A stretch of DNA of 64,000 nt, taken from positions 1,205,922,327 to 1,205,986,326 of the forward strand of contig NC_056727.1 in assembly GCF_019279795.1 (NCBI RefSeq), in the 5' to 3' direction. A program made the position numbers and the translations under genes. This DNA is from Protopterus annectens (Eukaryota; Chordata; Ceratodontiformes; Protopteridae). The notes beneath the pieces were generated by a model that worked only from the letters and a program-made list of their open reading frames with translations, was not told the DNA's origin and did not search any database. Shown here one piece after another: positions 23,162 through 37,640 of this stretch (within the stretch, counting starts at the first letter, position 1; each line of letters begins with the position of its first letter).

Positions 23162-23494
23162 TCATGTCCAAGCCGCCGTGTGTCTGGAACATGGTCTGGA
23201 AATGCGGCGTGATCTAGTGATATAGCAATAAGAACTGGGTTTGGCAACAGGGACAGTCATTGGTGAACAATCTGTTTCAGGAGCTTCGGGAATCTTCTCA
23301 GGAACAGGGATATTTACTGGAACATATTTGACTGGAACACCAGATAACTCACTCTGAGATATAGAGTCTTTCTCACAGGTATGATACTGCAATACAGGGT
23401 CGGACACCAGGACCAAATGTTTCCAATTCCGCCTAAATTCTACTCCTTGTGATTTCACAATGTACGATCTCGGCTCTGAACATAAACTCTTCAT
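23162..23494 (-). pseudogene. Integrase C-terminal tail, second gypsy fossil
   Basis: The minus-strand frame contains RSYIVKSQGVEFRRNWKHL, which resembles the common end of gypsy pol (RSY.V...G..YRRNR.HL). Confidence 0.75.
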
Positions 23495-24160
23495 GACACC
23501 AATTCAATAAAAACCTTTGGATGCCTGCATCCTCACTATCTCCCTGCTCATATTTGAATCAATAACTCCTAAAACATGCTATGTACAAGGTTTTAAAATA
23601 TTTCATCTTAAAGCTTGCACAATGGGAAACTCAACTGTGTTAATATTTGCCCCCTATCTAGTGCAGGTAAATAGATATTAACTGTTGTTTTTATGATATT
23701 AATTTATATAGATATAATGTTCACATTTTTCTAATTATCTCATTAACCAAGTAACACAGACAGAACTCCTTAGCCTCATATGAAAGCTCTCAGCTAGATG
23801 AATAAAATGCTGCTGACAGTATTTGCGTAACTTGAGTGGATGCTGAGATATTGTAAGTTGTTTACAAAATATTATAAATGTAATAGTTACTGTGTTTACT
23901 ACCACTATAAAAATAGTTTCTGCTGAAGAGTTTGCCATTTATACTTCTTTCATAACCCCTGTGGTTCCAGAGATATGAACATTTGTTTGAAATATGAGGA
24001 CATAATTTGATTCTATCAGAAGGCTTAGGTTCTGCCCATTGGAAGTTACAGTGCAAGCTTCCTGAGCTCCATTGGAGTGAATGAGTTAACAGATGGGCTT
24101 TCACTGCTCTGTTGTTCTTGACACATGGAACCAATAATGAACTACTATTTGGTAGTGTGG
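23495..24160. other. Unassigned segment inside the gypsy fossil
   Basis: It lies between the integrase core and the integrase tail. No gypsy motif, LTR or other repeat is recognised. It could be an insertion or highly decayed element sequence. Confidence 0.35.
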
Positions 24161-24169
24161 TTCTGGTTT

Positions 24170-24809
24170 GTCTCGACAGAAGTCTCTGTGCAGGTGAAGA
24201 TGTTTATCATGAGGAATATTTCTGCGATTCAAGCGATTCAAAAAACATCACTATTGTCTCATTTCAACTTTCCTAGTAATTGTTTCGCACTTTGAATTGC
24301 ACATTCTGCCAAACCATTTGACTGTGGGAACTCAGGGCTACTTGTAACATGATTAAAGTCCCACTCATAAGCAAATTACTTGAACTGTTGGCTTGTAAAC
24401 TGTGTACCATTGTCAGAAATAACTTTGTGTGGACTACCATGGACTGCAAAATGATTCTTCATCTGTGTAATGACAGTACTGGATGCTAGATTAGGAAGTA
24501 GGTCAATCTCAAATCAATCTGAATAAGAATCTACTAATACCAAGTAATGCTGACCATTTCATTTGAAATGTCTGTAGCTACTGTCAACGTAGGTAGTTCA
24601 GGAATTTGGTTTAGCTGAAGTGGTTCTTTCTGTTGATGTAACTTAGTACTATTACATACAGAACAGGATGAAAGTACTCTCTTAATGTCTTGTGACATAG
24701 AAGTCCAAAATACAAGCTGCCTTGCCCTTCTTTTAGTAGAATCAGATCCTGGGTGGCCACGATGCAAAATAGTAATATACTGTTGGTGTAAGGATTTTGA
24801 AATGATCAC
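24170..24809 (-). pseudogene. Integrase part, second gypsy fossil
   Basis: The minus strand shows HRGHPGSDSTKRRARQLVFW and CSVCNS of the zinc-binding domain, then pieces of the catalytic core such as HGSPHKVISDNGTQFTSQQF. Confidence 0.82.
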
Positions 24810-24990
24810 TTTTTGGACCTTTCATGATGACACCATTGTCAAACAAAATCTCATCTCTGTAAGGAAAATACTGGCAAGCAAGACTGCTTTGATGGCCATC
24901 CTCAACTGATAAAGTGGTTGAATGTCTGAAGAACTGGATCTGTGGCTGTATGACTTCTAAGCTCATCAAGACATGTGGAAGAAAAATTTC

Positions 24991-25302
24991 TCACTTCCAT
25001 GACTTCAGAATCAAGTTTCTCATTTTCTTGCTTTCAGTGCTAATTCTGGGTGATCTGTATAATGTATCAGCAAGATAAAGAAGTTTACCTTTTGTGTCGA
25101 CAAGATTGAAATGATACTTTTGCAATTTCAACATTATGCATTGCAATCTGGCAGGAGCTGTATGCATAGGCTTTCCCAAAATAGTGATTAAAGGTTGGTG
25201 GTCAGTTTCAATTTGGATAGGTTTACCATAGATATAATCATAGAACTTCAAACATACAAACACAATTGCCAAGAGGTCTTTCTCTATCTGCACATAGTGC
25301 AT
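24991..25302 (-). pseudogene. RNase H part, second gypsy fossil
   Basis: Minus-strand frame with QIEKDLLAIVFVCLKFYDYIYG, ETDHQPLITILGKP and LQKYHFNLVDTKGK, all typical of gypsy RNase H. Confidence 0.88.
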
Positions 25303-25903
25303 TTCAGTTTGGGTTAGACATATAGGCTACTGATCTACCTTCTTAAAGAATGACTGCACCAAGACCAAACTTCGAAGCATTACAAGAAAGAGTTACTGGT
25401 TTGTGAACATCATAGTATCTGAGAGTTGGTGGACTGACAATTCTCTGTTTCAGGACATCAAATGCTCTTTGGTGTTATTCTAACCATGACCAAGATACAC
25501 CTTTGCATGTCAGCTCACTAAGAGGTGCTGAAAGTTGACTCACGTCTGGAATGAACTTGCCTAGGTATTTAACCATATCAAGAAATTGTTGTAGGGCTTG
25601 ACCATTGTCTGGAGCTGGCATCTCAAGAATTGCTGTCTGCTTGAAAGGATCTGGTCATAAGCCTGAACTGGTAAATAAATGACCAACATAAGTAACTTCT
25701 CATAGCCTGAACTTGCACTTCTGAGGATTCAGCTTAAGATTCACTTCACATGCTCTTTTCAGAACTTTCTTGAGGTTTCTGTCATGCTCATCTTCACCAT
25801 TACCTCCTACTAGAATATCATATATTATAATAGCACACGGATACCCCAACAAAATTTGTTCCATTGCATGCTGGAAGACTTCACTGGCAGAATTTATCCC
25901 AAA

Positions 25904-26422
25904 TCACATTCTTAAAAATCTGTACCTGCCAAAAGGAGTACTGAAAGTGGTTAGCAGTGAAGATTTTCGATCAAGCAAAATTTGCCATAATGAACTTTTT
26001 GCATCCAGAACAGGAAAAAAAACAGTGGCATTTGACATAAGAGCAGTGACTTCTTCAAATGTATGCATTTGATGGTGAGGTCTTTTCACTGCATTGTTTA
26101 AATATTTTGGATCAATACATATTCTGATATCATCTGAGCTTTTCTTATGAGCTACGGCCATGGAAGATACCCATTCAGTAGGTTCTTCTACTGGACAAAT
26201 TACACCTTGCTGCACCATTTTATCTAGCTCAGCTTTGACTCTGTTCTGCATAAATGTTGGAACTTTCCAGGCTGGTCTGACAACTGGACTGACTTCTGGG
26301 TCTAACTTCATGGAGTACACAACTGGGAGTTTGCTTAGTTTGCCTTCGAAAAGATCAGCATAGGTAGATACAATAGACAGGGTGAAATTAGAACAGTTGT
26401 CTTTTAAGCTTACATGGTGCAT
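25904..26422 (-). pseudogene. Reverse transcriptase N-terminal half, second gypsy fossil
   Basis: The minus-strand frame has VVRPAWKVPTFMQNRVKAEL, DKMVQQGVICPVEEPTEWVS, IRICIDPKYLNNAVKRPHH and FFPVLDAKSSLWQI, then TFSTPFGRYRFLRM, the standard gypsy RT order. The following part (25303-25903) is degraded. Confidence 0.9.
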
Positions 26423-26430
26423 TTCCTTAT

Positions 26431-26784
26431 TTAATGAAAGTATCCCATTTTCAAACTGTCTCTGAGGCCTAATAATGACTGTACTTGCGTTTTGACCACA
26501 TAAAATTGCAAATCATAGCTATTCCCAGCAGGGTAACATGAAAGCACTACTGAACCATTGGTTTGAATTTCTTCATCACTGTAAGCAACAAGCTTTGCAC
26601 ACTTTGCCAAATCAAGCTTTTCACCAGCACATACTCTAGCAAATGTTTCTGCTGACATAACATTGCACTTTGAACCTGTGTCAACTTTGAGCTGTATGGG
26701 TCTCACATTTATCCGACCTGTACAAAATACTTCATTTTTTGCCCATAAATCTACTGCATTGACTGTTTTATTAAGCACCAACAC
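26431..26784 (-). pseudogene. Aspartic protease part, second gypsy fossil
   Basis: Minus-strand frame with LKVDTGSKCNVMSAETFARV (D-T/S-G active-site type motif) and QSLLGLRDSLKMG near the end, matching the ILG motif position. Confidence 0.85.
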
Positions 26785-26824
26785 ACCATCAACATAAAAA
26801 GTAGGGTCATAGCTTTTTAATTGA

Positions 26825-27791
26825 TCAATTTGTCTCTAAATATTCTCTTTTCATAAAAAAATGCCCCTTGTTTGATTTACAAAACCTTTTGAAATGATTC
26901 CACTTATTGCATTTGTGGCATTGCTGACCAAAAGCTAAGCACTTTTCTTTTTTGGTTTCATGATTTGTACCACAGTTACGATAGTTGATTTTGGATCTGG
27001 GTGAAGGAACATGCTTTGAGTTTACTGACTCACCGTTGTGCTTCACTGAGACTGTGCACACTCTGGAATTTGCTAGAAAGGTAGGGGGTTTCACAGTGAG
27101 TGTTACAGGGCTTACAGTAGCTGCCATGTGCTTGGGCCTGTTTCTTTTAACCATGTGCTGCATACTATCAACACGAGTACTATAAAGTACTGGAAGCATG
27201 CACTTCTCATTTGAAAACATATTTGTGCACTTTTCTATGATCTCGTATATCTGACAAATCTCACTGGCCTTATTCAAAGTTAAATCATTGTCACAAAGCA
27301 AGATCTTTCTCACAGCATCATCTTTAATACCACACACTAGTCTGTTTTTTATCGACTCATCCCTTAAATCACCAAATCTGCACGTTTTAGCTTTGTTTTT
27401 CAAGTCACTTATATATGCTGCAAAAGTTTCCCCAGGCTTTTGATCTCTTGTATAAAATAAGTACCTTTCCATTGTACTACTCATTTGGGGGTTACACATT
27501 TTTCTAAATTTATGTTTTAAGCCCTCAGGGTCTCCCCTTGATGCTGCCGATACCTCTATATGATGGTTCCTCCACCCCTGCAAATACAGCAGTTGCATAC
27601 ACAGATGAACGTTCTCTTTCTATGGCTTCTGAACCAGCTACATTAAGCAGAATAAATGCCTTTGTATGTGCATCTTTATCAGAAAATGTAGCTTGTATGA
27701 AAATAATGTACTCTTGTTCAAACACTTTCCAATTCTCTGCAATATTATTATCAAATACAGGTGGACCTGTTTTTCGAAATCCTTCAACCAT
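26825..27791 (-). pseudogene. Gag part, second gypsy fossil
   Basis: Minus strand: the matrix/capsid-like part includes YLFYTRDQKPGETFAAYISD and FGDLRDESIKNRLVCGIKDD, with zinc-knuckle-like CHKCNKWNHFKRFCKS at the end (about 26870-26920). Confidence 0.85.
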
Positions 27792-28391
27792 GCTGACAAA
27801 GTATGCCCAAACACACTGAAAAAATGGCCCTTGTAATTAAGACCAAACATGCACATACAGCCAGTACTTGTAACAACATACAAATGCACAACAAATTCTT
27901 TGAAATACTGTACTTTGCAAAATATGCTTTGAAATAGTTGTATTTTGTGAAATATCTGTACTGTAATACTGCACAAACTTGCAAACACTCTGTATGCCTC
28001 GGATATCTCAAATAGCTTTAATTAATACAAAAAATACGTGCTCTGAGCTGCTTTGAAAAAAAAAGTGGTTGTTTTCTTATTTTATTCATTTTATGCGATT
28101 CGGACTTTATTTCAAACATTTTCTGTAGTTATTCAAATATTTTTTCAATATGTCTCAGTTTTGGACATTTAGTTTACTTAGAAATTAAGTTTGAGCATTC
28201 TAAGTGCTTCATTTTATATTTTGCAAATAAGAAATCATTTAAGTAAGTTTTGATAGCTGAAATACATTTCTGACCTTTTTTTTGCACATTACACGTGCCT
28301 TAGGGTTGAGTCATTCCTCTATATTCCTCCACCTTTAACTGAGTACCTTCTCAGTCTGGAATCTGGATTTCTGGATCCCATTCTGACACCA

Positions 28392-28897
28392 TGTCACTCA
28401 TCTTGTTTTACCATTGAAGATGAGCAGGTGGGGTAACTTGTTTATATTCGCCACCAATGAAATAAAAAAACAGGCCAAAGTGCTAGGAGAGCAAAGCTCT
28501 AACTCCAAAGTCAACACAAATGGCACTGCAAAGATAATCACCAGTAAGCCACCAATTTGGGGAAACACATCTAGGGTTTCCCTTCTGCTTTGTTTGTCTT
28601 TTATATTTGATATGATAAATTGATGTGTTTCCCCAAATTGTTGGCTGGCTGGTGATTATCTCTGCAGTGCCGTTTTTGTGTTGACTTTGTAGCTCGTTTA
28701 TATGCTTTATTACACAGAAACGTATCAAAATGGATATCAACAGTACAAAATATAAATGAACTGATTAACTGACAGACTACACAGACATACATGCTTACCT
28801 CTCAACAGCTAACTACAAAATGGCAGTCAGGCTGCACATGCTCAGTATTTATACACATGTCCAAGCCCATGGAAAGCTTCTTAAAGGTATACATACA
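28392..28897 (-). repeat. 5' LTR of the second gypsy fossil, with an insertion
   Basis: Homologous to 22810-23061 but interrupted by about 240 bp (28450-28690). The plus-strand start TGTCAC and end TACATACA are the expected LTR ends. Confidence 0.82.
28450..28690. mobile_element. Foldback (long inverted repeat) insertion in the LTR
   Basis: Arms 28506-28571 and 28622-28689 are near-perfect reverse complements (~66 bp; for example GGGGAAACACATC against GATGTGTTTCCCC) around a ~50 bp centre. The LTR text CTYGTTTATAT flanks both sides (about 28436-28448 and 28690-28703), as expected of a ~14 bp target duplication. There is no coding capacity. The ~55 bp left of the first arm is also absent from the other LTR. 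Confidence 0.75.
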
Positions 28898-29049
28898 TAT
28901 TGATCTGCAGACATGCTGACAATAACCCAGTCTATGGCATAATGGCTGAGTTTCATATGCTTTTATCATGGTTCTGACCTGACAAACTATACTTATTAAC
29001 AGTCCTTCAGTAATTCATAGCATTGCCCTACCTTGTCACAAAGAAATAA

Positions 29050-29275
29050 GAATCTCCTTTGAAGATCGCATCCATTTGGGCTATATGCTACCATTTGAGC
29101 CCAGAAGCATCATGGGGTCATAGGTTCATGGATAAGTACTAGGTTAGCTGCCTTTCTGTACCTTTTTAAACCTAGCCAGTTTTCCTTCTGAAGCTGAAAA
29201 TCAAACTCTGTACCTTGTGTCTGTGAGGTAAACACCTTAACCATTATACCAACGACCATCTCATGGGTTTATACT
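29050..29275 (-). mobile_element. tRNA-derived SINE (minus strand)
   Basis: The minus strand starts with GGTATAATGGTTAAGGTG (A-box-like), then GTACAGAGTTTGATTTTC (B-box-like, GGTTCGATTC type), followed by a non-tRNA body. Related copies lie at 47707-47880 and 54150-54285. The B box has several changes, so it is an old copy and not a tRNA gene. Confidence 0.65.
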
Positions 29276-29311
29276 AAACCTAGGGTTAGAGAGCTATCGA
29301 GAAGCTTATAC

Positions 29312-30560
29312 TCATCTTCCTTGTAATAAAAGGATCATTCGCATTAATGTCAGGTGTGAATTCATGATTAGCCAGCCAGCTCCCATTTTTTCAGTAAAGG
29401 TTTTCAGTATGGGTACTCTGCTTGAAATATAGAGGAAGTCGATTTCAAAGGTGGGAGATGTGTTGGGTAAGACATTTATCATGTCAGCAGGTATTGTTGA
29501 ACTTAAAGTTGAGGTTATATACTCTGAGTGGGCATTAGTTGATTTGTAATGGTGGTGACAAAATAGGTTGAAAAGTAAGTGGTCTTTTATAGTACAAAAC
29601 ACTACTGAAAAATCGCCTTTCAGAAGCCTGTAGGAGACTGACTGGGGAGACAGAGGTCTTAGTCTGTTGGGGTAGCTTGAGCTGCTTAAACTGGACATTT
29701 TTTAGTTAAGAATCTTTGGGGCCTTTTGACTTCTGCAAGATGCTTAAGGAGGTGCACTCTAAAGGGGTATGTAGTCAGTTATGGGTATGTTGAGGGAGTA
29801 GTAATGAGATACAAGGGCATCTGTGCACTTAGAATACATACCATGATAGATAAGACGTGCAAGGCAGAAGGACTTTCTGACTACAAAATGAGGCATGCTG
29901 TTAGAAAGAGAGATTAGTGTTAATATGGGAACCCAGAGTTCTAATAATGGGGTCTGTGTTAAGAGGAATGACAAAACTATAGCAGGAAGCAACAGGAGTC
30001 TTACTGATACAGGTCTTAATATTTAGAGTGAACCTGTAATTGGCACAACAGGATCTGATCTAGGCCTTGATGGAGAATTTGGATATCATGGGATAAGTTG
30101 TCAACACCTCCCAATTTGAAGTAATCTACAAGCTTAGTTATCCCTAGACCATGGGTGATTTTTCCCTCTAATAAATAAATGACAAACAGGGGAGGACCCA
30201 AGACTGAATGCTGTTGGATGCTGGTAGTAATGCTTCCATGGCTAGAAACAATATCCCATACTTGGATTACATGAATTTAGTCCATAAGCCAATTAGAAGG
30301 ATTTCCTGCCTATTATGAAGACGTGAACAAATGAGAAAGAGTTGTGCATATAAATGCCAACGTCTGTTGTGACCATATCTGATTCAAGAAGAGTACCATT
30401 TGTGACATATGAGGTGGGAGTAGCTTTTTTGATGAGCACTACTGCACTGCACCTTTTTGTGTTTAAGCTGAGACCATTTTAGTACACCAGATATATGCAT
30501 ATTCCAACCATTACTGAAGCAGTTTAGAATCAGTCATATGCACATAACACTGCCCATTTT
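29312..30560 (-). pseudogene. CR1-like LINE reverse transcriptase fragment
   Basis: The minus strand shows SVLGPPLFVIYLLEGKITHGLGITK and VDYFKLGGVDN, corresponding to the VPQGSVLGPLLF and ADDTKLGG motifs of CR1-type RT, and DIQILHQGLDQI after it. Downstream (29700-29312) a C-terminal region with LFNLF and HSEYIT resembles the LINE tail. Broken by frame changes. Confidence 0.75.
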
Positions 30561-31222
30561 GCAGTCATAAACTTGATAAACCACACTTCAGAGATATTGG
30601 CTTGAATGTCTGCAAAATAAATGCCAAACATGAGAAGGCACACTGACAGAGAGGATTTTTTTTTCATTTTGATTCACAGCTTGTCTTCTCCTGTTTTGGT
30701 TCTCAGTTTCAGATTTTTTGGGGGTTGTTAGTCTGGGTCTGCCCAGGATGTTAGACAAACTAGCTACAGCTCTGGTTGGAATAACAAGCTGATAGTACCA
30801 CAGCACTGTGCTTTCTGCAGCAAGTCTGAACCTAGATGTAAAAAAAATCACTTGAAAGTAAAATCTGCTCCTCCTCCCTTTTCTCTTGTGTGTATGTAAG
30901 TATAAGAGGTCCACAGCTCAGCAGAATAGAATGTTGACTCGCACAGCAGTCCTTTATTTATAGCAAAAAAGTTCCTGCTGAAATACAAATCTGTCAGACA
31001 AAAAATAACCACAAGAATAGCTAACAGCAGAACAGCAGGGAAAGATGGTGACTGTTCCTCTTCTCATAAAGAACTGGTAGCAGCAGCAGCTCCAATCCAT
31101 TTCAGGCTGGCGGGCACTTAGCTCATTTCAGGTGTAGTATTCTGAACCTGCACAGTGTCTTCTTCCTGAATAGCAATATGTCAATTGTGTGATATGTACA
31201 GTGGTGCTCAGCTAATTTGTCC
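30561..31222. other. Unassigned sequence
   Basis: No gene or named repeat is recognised. Confidence 0.4.
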
Positions 31223-31285
31223 ATGTGTGTGTGTGTGTGTGTGTGTGCGATTGTGTGTGAGTGTGTGCGTGTGTGTGTGTATATG

Positions 31286-31334
<49 letters not shown>
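31223..31334. repeat. (TG)n/(TA)n microsatellite
   Basis: Dinucleotide tracts directly left of the foldback element at 31335. A matching (TA)n tract lies on its right. Confidence 0.95.
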
Positions 31335-31336
<2 letters not shown>

Positions 31337-31953
31337 ATTCACTTCATAATCTCGAAATACTGAAACATCCAATTTCAGTATTTCGCAACTAAGAAACCGA
31401 AACTACATAACCCCGAGCCCAAAACCGTGAAATTCAAAACACCAAATAAACCAAATACACTACACCACACATACACCACAACACCCACATCACAACATAA
31501 ACAAACAAAAACTACACACATACAAAACTCATACACACATAAGCAGGGGGGCAAGCCCCCCTGCACCTCCCCATGTGGGGGCTGTGCTCCCACACACCCC
31601 CTACTTATATATACTAACTCCGAGATCGCACAAACAGGAAACAAAAGCAAACTCACACACGCACATTCTCCAGTCCCTCACACACATATCAAACATATCA
31701 GCACACTCAAACACACTCTAACCCCCACTCAAATCCCTTACAAAACACTCACTTACCTGACAAAACACCTAGATCCACACATGGCACCGCGCACCATAAA
31801 CACACAATCCTGGACATCATGTAGTGTAAGGCCATACTCGCAAATTTGAGATATTCAAATTCGCGATTATGAACTTTCACTATTTTAAACATTCGGGTTT
31901 ATAGTCTCGAGATACTGAAATTCAACATTTCAGTATTTCGAGTTTATAAATGG

Positions 31954-31957
<4 letters not shown>
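31335..31957. mobile_element. Foldback element A with a two-hairpin core
   Basis: The terminal arms (31335-~31400 and ~31895-31957) are inverted repeats, and each contains its own hairpin (CGAAATACTGAAA...TTTCAGTATTTCG). The core at about 31540-31660 has the perfect palindrome GCAGGGGGGC-AA-GCCCCCCTGC, then TGTGGG...CCCACA, then CCTACTTATATATACTAAC and CCGAGATCGC. The same core occurs in the elements at 40811 and 41484. Between arm and core, 31437-31543 contains no G on the plus strand. It sits inside a TA microsatellite, so no target duplication can be read. No protein is encoded. The family is not recognised. Confidence 0.75.

Positions 31958-32037
<80 letters not shown>
31958..32037. repeat. 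(TA)n microsatellite
   Basis: About 80 bp of nearly pure TA. Confidence 0.97.
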
Positions 32038-32042
<5 letters not shown>

Positions 32043-33214
32043 CATAACATCTTGCTAGCTAGGCCTTTTCCACCCTCCTTGTTGGGCAGTACTGGAACTT
32101 AGGTCAGTATTTGAAAAAGAGTTAAATACTGTAGGTACTGCAGTGTACGTATGGTGAGTGGGAAGATATGAAAGTGCAGGTAACTGAACTTTTATCATTT
32201 TAAAGACAGTGCCTGCCTTCCCAGCATAATCTCCTAGTGTTATATATTAATAGATGAAATAAGGTTGTGTGGAGTTTCTAAAATCAAATTTGCATAAAGG
32301 GTGGGGAATTCATGATCCACTGGATGTAACAGTACAGTAGGAACAGGATATTTAGAGCAGGAAAACCCCCAAATGGTCCCACAGTAGTGGCTACAAACAT
32401 CCATCACAGAGCACTGTTACTAGATTAAGCCTTTTCCTACTCTATTTACCTTAAATAAAAATGCTACTTCTCATCTCCTCCTGTAATTCAGAGAATGTAA
32501 CACAAAGTCTTTGATAGTTGTCCCTAGCCAAGAACTTTTATATTTAAACTAAAAAACATCAAATTTAAAGTAACAATTTTAAAGTAAAATAAAAACTAGT
32601 TAAACAAGAACAAAATAAAAGAAACTGCAATCATGCAAAGTATAAAGGAGATATCTAAGACAGTCACGGGGCAGAACTCGCATTCTGTAACAACCCATGT
32701 TTGAGATGAAATACCATTTCTGTATGGACATAAGTAGGGCTGTAAATAAAATAGCATTCAAACCTTTCCATCATGGCCTGAAATATCCTCTCCATAAGGA
32801 ATATGCACCATCTTTCCATTTCTGCATAAAATGTAGAATTCTTACGACGGGGCGGGGGTAGATCAAGAGGTGTATGATGTGGTATGAGTCCCACTTCTCA
32901 TTTAGTATGCAGATTTGATTTAAAAAATGTAAACAGCCAACCTCAAGATGGGACAGCTTGGGCTGATGAATACTTGCGCTCATATGTTCAGTGGTTGGTA
33001 CTAATGTACGTGCTAATAAACAGGGTATTAAGTCATGGGCCAGGGATTTGCACCACAGCCTTAGCCTTGGTCAGCATCAACATCAGATAACAGTCCCTTA
33101 TACTTAACTTAGTAGCAGGTAATTCAAGCTGGGCATTAGCCTCTATTAAACTAGTCCCAAAAACTGCCCGATTGACTACTGAAAGTACTTATCAAGGTCA
33201 TAGAAGAAAATAAA
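32038..33214. other. Unassigned AT-rich sequence
   Basis: No gene, RNA or repeat family is recognised. Confidence 0.4.
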
Positions 33215-33640
33215 TGTTTGTTTATTTATTTAATTAGTTAATTAGTATTTGGTTACTGATTAGGTGGATTGACCAAAAGACCCTTTTCAGCCATGGGTCA
33301 GATTTTATGCAGACTATAATATGGTAATAATACTATACAGACATAGATATGAAGAATGTGGATAGTCAAACTGAAAAGGGTAGGGATGGGGTGTGCTTGA
33401 AAAAAGATAAAAGGGAAAGCAGGGTATGAATGTGAAATACAAGGAAATAAACATTTTGAAGTTTGTAGAAAGATTTATTTCTGGACAGAAGGATAGAGCT
33501 ATATAATGATAAGGACTGGGAGAACAATAGATAGAATAGATGGGATGATACGTAGCTGGGAAGGTTTCCAAATCGTGAAATAACTGGTACAGGGAGCTGG
33601 AGTTTAATACTTATATGGCAGCAGTAGTTTGGAGTAAATG
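33215..33640 (-). mobile_element. L2-like LINE 3' end (minus strand)
   Basis: The left end has TTTATTTATTTAAT and then a GTTACTGATTAGGTGG...CCATTTTCAG-type block similar to those at 53243 and 60731. In LINE orientation this is the ...CTGGTAAACAAA(TAAA)n 3' tail. GA-rich sequence follows, as in the other copies. Confidence 0.5.
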
Positions 33641-34542
33641 TGGTCTCTGTTGTATTATGTTATTTTTTATGTCTATTAGAATTGGGCCCAAGTCACTCCA
33701 CGTCCTATCCAGTACTGTAGGAGGGTGCTGCAGACCAGTTAAATAAGTCAGCTGTACTATACTTCAACCATGGGTCAGTAAACAAATGCAGTTGGTGTTT
33801 CACAGTGTCAAACTGTGGTCTGCAAACAAATGTTTAAGCCCTCAGCAAAAGCAGTACAAGAAAGAGCATTAAAATACAACTTCATGTAAACCACACATGT
33901 AAGAATAGTGCCAGGTGTTCCACCACAAGATTACACAAAATTTGATTAGAAATTACTTACCAAGATGCAGTAACACAGATAAACAGTCGTGCACACACAC
34001 AAGCACACACATTATACTCCTGGCTGAGAGATCCTACTTAGAAAATCTAATAATATTCTAAAAAACTTCATACCACTTAAATCAGAGAGAGGTGCTATTT
34101 GCTTTGGAATCCCTAACAGGACTTCAAACAAAATTAGCACAATAAACATGATAATATAGTTGAACAAATGAATGTATGTTAATAGTGGCCAAATATGTGG
34201 TCATCATGAAGGCACAGATAAAAGATAAACATTAGTTGTTAGCTAAAAGGCACCACTGAGCATCACAGAAAAACACAATCAGCACTCACATTTAGGCAAC
34301 AAATTTGTCTGTTTAAAATGATTAAGTCATGGAATGTTAACTAGTATAAATTCCCAGAAAACGCATCATCAAGATCATTCAAAGGGTATCCAGTGAGCTG
34401 CTGAAGTCCCTCATTAGGCAATTCACCCACCAAGGCTGCATGGAACTGAGATACGTCACAATTTTCAGATAAAACTCGGCTGCTTAATGGCAAGTTTTGG
34501 TTACAAAGTTACTGCAAGGAGTAACTGAGTACATGGTTGTAC

Positions 34543-34544
<2 letters not shown>
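33641..34544. other. Unassigned sequence
   Basis: No gene or repeat is recognised. Confidence 0.4.
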
Positions 34545-34586
<42 letters not shown>

Positions 34587-34611
34587 ATGTGTGTTTGTGT
34601 GTGCATGTGTG
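34545..34611. repeat. (GT)n microsatellite
   Basis: GT dinucleotide tract of about 65 bp with GCATGT interruptions at its right end. Confidence 0.95.
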
Positions 34612-36956
<2,345 letters not shown>

Positions 36957-37254
36957 CATCTTTTTCTTCACTGTGAGTCCAGCATTTAAATACATGTTTA
37001 TTGCAGCAATAAGAAGCTGCTGTGTCTGGTGGTTCACACGTTAGTCACTGTGGCTGACATTCTGATGTGCTTTGCTCCAAACAAAGCATCCTGGGGTTGT
37101 CAGTACTGTACTGCAATATATATTCTGTTATCATATCTTGTGTACATGTGTGTGTCTTTCATCTGCCCTTGTCATACAGTTTTCCATTCTAAAATGGCAT
37201 ATGCAGACTCTAAGTTTATAGATTCTGTTTGACTTTGACAGTAAAGTGCTAATA

Positions 37255-37640
37255 ATTGATTTATCCTTTGTTGACCAGGTTAGTCCCACTGGGCTAGTGG
37301 CCTCTTTTCAGGGGAGACGTGAGGTGGTACTTATAGTACTAGGGGAATTTCAGCCAGGTCATCTCTTTTTGATATATGCCATGGGATATTTTATACCCAT
37401 TTGAGCTACAAACAACTCAAGCAGATGGGATCTCAGTTTAATATCTCTTCTGAGGGACAGCACACTCAGGAGTGCAGCAATCGCTAATACTGCACTGCAG
37501 TTTCAGCAATTTGAAAAAAAAATGTAATCTTGTCACTTAGAGTAGGAATAGAACCCACAGCCTTCTGGTGTGACAATGCCAAAGGTGTGCATGCTACCTG
37601 ATGAGTCACTGATGAGACTGCCAAGGTTTGTGAATAACTG
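37255..37640 (-). mobile_element. tRNA-headed SINE with an L2-like 3' tail
   Basis: In the minus orientation the head (right end) contains GTGGGTTCTATTCC, a B-box-like motif. The left end, TTGTTGACCAGGTTAGTCC, is the complement of an L2-type 3' tail. The inner block GATGGGATCTCAGTTTAATA and CACACTCAGGA recurs at 56470-56700, and the tail block CTGGGCTAGTGGC recurs at 50640. Confidence 0.65.

Larger units (their letters stand above)
22810..28897 (-). mobile_element. Second Ty3/gypsy LTR retrotransposon fossil
   Basis: A minus-strand element with two LTRs (22810-23061 and 28392-28897, the latter enlarged by an insertion). A primer-site-like TGGTGTCAGAATGGG lies next to the 5' LTR. Domain order is gag, protease, RT, RNase H, integrase. 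TATTG occurs just outside both ends and may be a 5 bp target duplication. It is broken many times, and the LTRs differ by roughly a tenth, so it looks old. 23500-24150 is not recognised as element coding and may be a further insertion. Confidence 0.87.

Noticed and set aside
31427-31849. 140-codon Thr/His-rich frame in foldback element A
   Set aside because: It results from the G-free, A/C-rich composition and is not shared with elements B and C.
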